Assembly (NCBI GenBank): GCA_045601425.1
Contig: JAZRZP010000038.1
Span: 1 to 22,559 of the forward strand
Direction: 5' to 3'
DNA length: 22,559 bases
DNA from: UBA1219 sp045601425
GTDB taxonomy: Bacteria > Bacteroidota > Bacteroidia > Bacteroidales > P3
The notes beneath the pieces are model-generated. The model was given only the letters and a program-made list of their open reading frames with translations, was not told the origin of the DNA and ran no database searches. The position numbers and the translations under genes are program-made. Shown piece after piece: positions 19,927 through 22,559 of this stretch (positions are counted from its first letter, which is position 1; every line of letters starts with the position of its first letter).

Positions 19927-21692
19927 AAAATAAAATATTGTTATTGTTAACACTGGTTTCTATATGCGCTGGAAATCTAATTGCCCAGCGTCAGATACAT
20001 TTTAGCGAAGCTGTTGCGGTAGCTCGGAATATGCTCAACTATCTGGATTATGATAATAACAGCATCTCCGCTATTGCCCAAGTAAGAGTACGTGTGTTTA
20101 ATGAAAGCGACACAAAAACGGACACTCTTCTGTATGAGGTGGAACTTGCCAACGGTGCCGAGATACTGCTTTCGGGCAATCGTGCATGCAAACCTGTTTT
20201 GGTACATGGCTATAGTGGTTCCATCATACAAACCGAAGATGAACTGCCAGGAGGTGTACAGTTTTTCGTGGACTCATATCTGGAACAGATAGAACATGCA
20301 TTCACATACACAGACACATTGCCGTATGTTGCGGAATGGGAAGAGTTGAAAGTTTTTGATGATAAACAGATTGGAGTTAAAGGTGCTGTTGTTATCGCTC
20401 CACTGCTGACATCAAAATGGGGTCAGGATGAGTCAAATTGTGGCGGAGACCACGAAGCATATAACCATTATGTGAATCATTTTTATAACGGCACCCGCTG
20501 CAAAGTGGGTTGTGTTGCTGTAGCCATGGGCCAGATAATGAACTATTGGAAATATCCGGTATGGACGCCGGTGCTGGACAGACAGTTCGACTGGTGTAAT
20601 ATGGCGGATAGTCTTTGTAACGTCAATAATGATAATTATATAGCTCAGCGGGAAGCGGTGTCGTGGTTACTCTTCAAGTGCGGAAAGTCTGTTGATATGG
20701 AGTATTGTTCAGACGGCACTTCTTCAACAGCAAGCGTGGTTGATGCTCGCAATGCTCTTGTATCAATAGGGTATAGCAACGAGGCTGATTATCAACTGCG
20801 TTTCGGACATAATGATAATACTTGGTATGGCAGGATTAAGTACAATTTGAATAACGGATGGCCTGTCTTGTATAGGGGCAGAAAACCGCTTTCTACAACA
20901 GGGCATGCTTTTGTGTGCGATGGATATAACAACAATGACAAGTTTCATTTTAATTTTGGTTGGCGTGGTGATAAAGACAGTTATTTCGCATTGGATGCCT
21001 TAACCCCCGAGGGTCATAATTATAACAACTCTCAAAAAGCAGTTTTCTATATACATCCATCCGAATCACAAGATCAATGTAATTACACAATGAATATAGA
21101 AAACCATTATTTTTACTACTATTTGTTAAACAGCAACCCATTAATACAATTGCCCCAACCACCGGCATACCTTATAACACCAAAAACTTTTGCCACACTT
21201 ATTAGTGCAGATGAAACTACCGACTCCACTTGGCGCATAATACCCGAAACTGCCACAGCCGAATATGTAGCCCATAAAGAAGTTATTTTGCGTTCTGGAT
21301 TTAAGGTTAGACGGGGTGCTGAGTTCTCTGCACGTATTGCTCCTTGTCCAAATTGCGAAAACGCCCAAATGCCACAAATGCGGAATGTTATTTTTTCTGA
21401 TACAATGTTAGTTGCGAACTCCAAAGTCGCCTCTAACAAATTGCCAACAGAAAATGACCTAACGCTTTATCCAAATCCGGCTACTCAAATACTTACATTA
21501 TCAGGAATGAACTCGTTAGTAAATTTGCAAATATACGACAATCGAGGAGCCGAGGTGCGGTGTTGGAAAGTGGTAAGCCGCGCAGAGGATGAAATCAAAA
21601 TAAATGTTGTTCAATTACCGATAGGAACATACATATTAAGGGCAACAAAAATAGGAGGAAAAACCTATGTCGGAAAATTTGTAAAACAATAA
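19923..21692 (+). CDS. C10-family (streptopain-like) cysteine protease with T9SS sorting domain
   Basis: 589 residues. Signal peptide to about residue 21 (AGNLIAQ). A propeptide region follows (about 25-155, starting QIHFSEAVAVARNML, as in PrtT/streptopain relatives). The catalytic domain spans about 156-380: C197 lies in KVGCVAVAMGQIMNYWKYP, and H328 lies in TGHAFVCDGYNNND, followed by FNFGWRG. Next comes a three-strand segment (about 440-475, EVILRSGFKVRRGAEFSARI) like the 3-coathanger stack found in T9SS cargo. The end (about 512-589) is a type A T9SS sorting domain: LTLYPNPATQIL, LQIYDNRGAEV, LPIGTYILRA, GKFVKQ. The protein should cross the outer membrane by T9SS, its tail being removed there. 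It is coupled to the lipoprotein gene before it, and an outer-membrane protein gene follows after 11 nt. Confidence 0.92.
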   Translation: MKNKILLLLTLVSICAGNLIAQRQIHFSEAVAVARNMLNYLDYDNNSISAIAQVRVRVFNESDTKTDTLLYEVELANGAEILLSGNRACKPVLVHGYSGSIIQTEDELPGGVQFFVDSYLEQIEHAFTYTDTLPYVAEWEELKVFDDKQIGVKGAVVIAPLLTSKWGQDESNCGGDHEAYNHYVNHFYNGTRCKVGCVAVAMGQIMNYWKYPVWTPVLDRQFDWCNMADSLCNVNNDNYIAQREAVSWLLFKCGKSVDMEYCSDGTSSTASVVDARNALVSIGYSNEADYQLRFGHNDNTWYGRIKYNLNNGWPVLYRGRKPLSTTGHAFVCDGYNNNDKFHFNFGWRGDKDSYFALDALTPEGHNYNNSQKAVFYIHPSESQDQCNYTMNIENHYFYYYLLNSNPLIQLPQPPAYLITPKTFATLISADETTDSTWRIIPETATAEYVAHKEVILRSGFKVRRGAEFSARIAPCPNCENAQMPQMRNVIFSDTMLVANSKVASNKLPTENDLTLYPNPATQILTLSGMNSLVNLQIYDNRGAEVRCWKVVSRAEDEIKINVVQLPIGTYILRATKIGGKTYVGKFVKQ

Positions 21693-21703
21693 AAAAAAAG
21701 AGT

Positions 21704-22339
21704 ATGAAACGTATATTGATTATTGTTCTGTTTATTGCTCCGTTTTGGATATCAGGACAAGGACAGACTTCCGAGGAATCGGCAAAACCGCTAAAAAAAT
21801 CCTTAAGCCTGTCGGGCGGCACATCGTTCTGCAAGGAAAGGTTTTTCAATCCCACGTATGAGGTGCAGTATTCCCGTTTGCTTTGGAAAGGATTGTTTAT
21901 GGATTTTGGCTACAAATGGCAGCATCACACTATTGAAAAAGTTGATTATAGTACAGGCGAAAACAAATGGAATTTTTATTATGCTTTTACAGGCTATATC
22001 GGATTGGGATGGATATTTGATATTACCGAACACTTTTCGCTTTCGCCAAGCGTTACTTGGGGAAGAAGTGTTTTAGGTTGGGATTACTATGCTTCGCATT
22101 CGGCAGCTAAAAGACGTTCGCACATGTTTTCTTGTTCGGCGGAATATGCAATCAATTGCCATTGGAGTGCTTTTTGCAAGTATTCCTACAACATACAAGG
22201 CAAGGACATTTATTTGGTTTGGAATGTTTGGAACAATGAATCTCAAATTAACGTCGAAAACGGAGAATTTGCAAAAACAGGAGCTACTAATGAATTCAAC
22301 TGTCACGACCTCAAATTCGGCATAAGTTTCAGGTTCTGA
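21704..22339 (+). CDS. Small outer-membrane beta-barrel protein
   Basis: 211 residues. Signal peptide MKRILIIVLFIAPFWISGQG. The mature part consists of alternating aromatic/polar strands (YEVQYSRLLWKGLFMDFGYK, FYYAFTGYIGLGWIF, FSLSPSVTWGRSVLG) and ends LKFGISFRF with a terminal Phe, the signal for barrel insertion by BamA. About eight strands fit the length, similar in style to OmpX/OmpW-size barrels, but I cannot name the family. It is last in the operon with the C10 protease, 11 nt after it. Confidence 0.8.
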   Translation: MKRILIIVLFIAPFWISGQGQTSEESAKPLKKSLSLSGGTSFCKERFFNPTYEVQYSRLLWKGLFMDFGYKWQHHTIEKVDYSTGENKWNFYYAFTGYIGLGWIFDITEHFSLSPSVTWGRSVLGWDYYASHSAAKRRSHMFSCSAEYAINCHWSAFCKYSYNIQGKDIYLVWNVWNNESQINVENGEFAKTGATNEFNCHDLKFGISFRF

Positions 22340-22348
22340 GGCGTGTTC

Positions 22349-22371
22349 GTTCATTTTTGTAAAAAATGAAC
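22349..22371 (+). terminator. AT-rich hairpin after the surface operon
   Basis: GTTCATTTTT (22349-22358), loop GTA, AAAAATGAAC (22362-22371). A perfect 10-bp stem, but AT-rich and without a following T-run, so at best a weak terminator or an mRNA end-protecting structure. Confidence 0.4.
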
Positions 22372-22390
22372 TGCCGCCGGCTGTATCAGA

Positions 22391-22523
22391 TTTTTATCTC
22401 TCATTACATAAAAAACTGCACCTGCCGTGATGTATAAAATGCAACATTTAATTTTCATATGTAAAAAAAACGTATATTTGCAAAAAAATAAATGTAAATT
22501 AAAAATTGTAAAACCATGAAAAA
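22391..22523 (+). repeat. Duplicated promoter/leader cassette, copy 2
   Basis: 133 nt nearly identical to 18255-18398, here lacking 10 nt, and again ending at the first codons (ATGAAAAA) of a gene for an exported protein. The direct repeat flanks the 4.1-kb surface operon. Confidence 0.95.
22473..22480 (+). promoter_or_regulatory. Bacteroidetes -7 box in cassette copy 2
   Basis: TATATTTG followed by CA, 35 nt before the ATG at 22516, the same distance as in copy 1. Confidence 0.65.
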
Positions 22524-22559
22524 ACTTTTGGCTGTTCTAACGATTATGTTGTTACTCGT
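22516..22559 (+). CDS. Start of an exported protein, cut by the right window edge
   Basis: Only 14 full codons are visible. The start MKKLLAVLTIMLLL is the beginning of a signal peptide. It follows cassette copy 2 exactly as the gene at 18391 follows copy 1, which supports the start and suggests shared regulation. The product cannot be identified. Confidence 0.7.
   Translation, partial: MKKLLAVLTIMLLL

Noticed and set aside
1..22559. CRISPR array, insertion sequence or prophage
   Set aside because: No regularly spaced repeats, transposase or integrase coding, or phage structural genes were found; the fiber-like gene at 18391 is of the surface-protein type with a signal peptide and T9SS neighbours.

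Overview
The window looks like chromosomal DNA of a Bacteroidales bacterium. Start sites lack strong Shine-Dalgarno sequences, promoters follow the Bacteroidetes pattern (TTTG, about 19 nt, TAnnTTTG), the L13/S9/S2/EF-Ts order is typical of the phylum, and one secreted protease ends in a type IX secretion (T9SS) sorting domain, as in Porphyromonas/Paludibacter-like lineages.

Layout. (1) 1-3969, minus strand: a polymorphic-toxin (Rhs) region. It holds a truncated Rhs core fragment running off the left edge and two orphan Rhs C-terminal tips (1688-2533, 3145-3969). The tips share an almost identical 51-residue Rhs-associated core and then diverge into different HExxH zinc-metallopeptidase-like domains. 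Each is followed at once by a gene for an exported protein, the candidate immunity partner. (2) 4105-5600, plus: cytidine deaminase, a COG0731-like radical SAM protein and tRNA-Cys(GCA). (3) 5648-10348, minus: a PpiD/SurA-like periplasmic folding factor, RuvB, a YraN-family protein and a one-domain voltage-gated cation channel whose gene overlaps yraN. (4) 10363-11532, plus: a possible tiny ORF and only two ATP synthase genes (c and b), separated by a terminator-like hairpin and closed by a terminator. (5) 11548-15093, plus: three tandem small lipoproteins, a radical SAM/SPASM enzyme and a methyltransferase with a THUMP-like tail. All three lipoproteins carry a YG-x-P motif. This is an rSAM/lipoprotein system and my main candidate for an undercharacterised modification system. 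(6) 15270-18259: rplM-rpsI, rpsB-tsf. (7) 18255-22559: a four-gene surface/secretion operon (fiber-like protein, lipoprotein, C10 cysteine protease with T9SS tail, small outer-membrane barrel). A ~140-bp promoter/leader cassette lies in front of it and is duplicated in front of the next, truncated gene.

The housekeeping genes are clear. The accessory blocks (Rhs tips, rSAM/lipoprotein operon, duplicated-leader surface operon) are where the unusual biology lies. The functions proposed for the toxin/immunity pairs and for lipoprotein modification are inferences from motifs and gene order.
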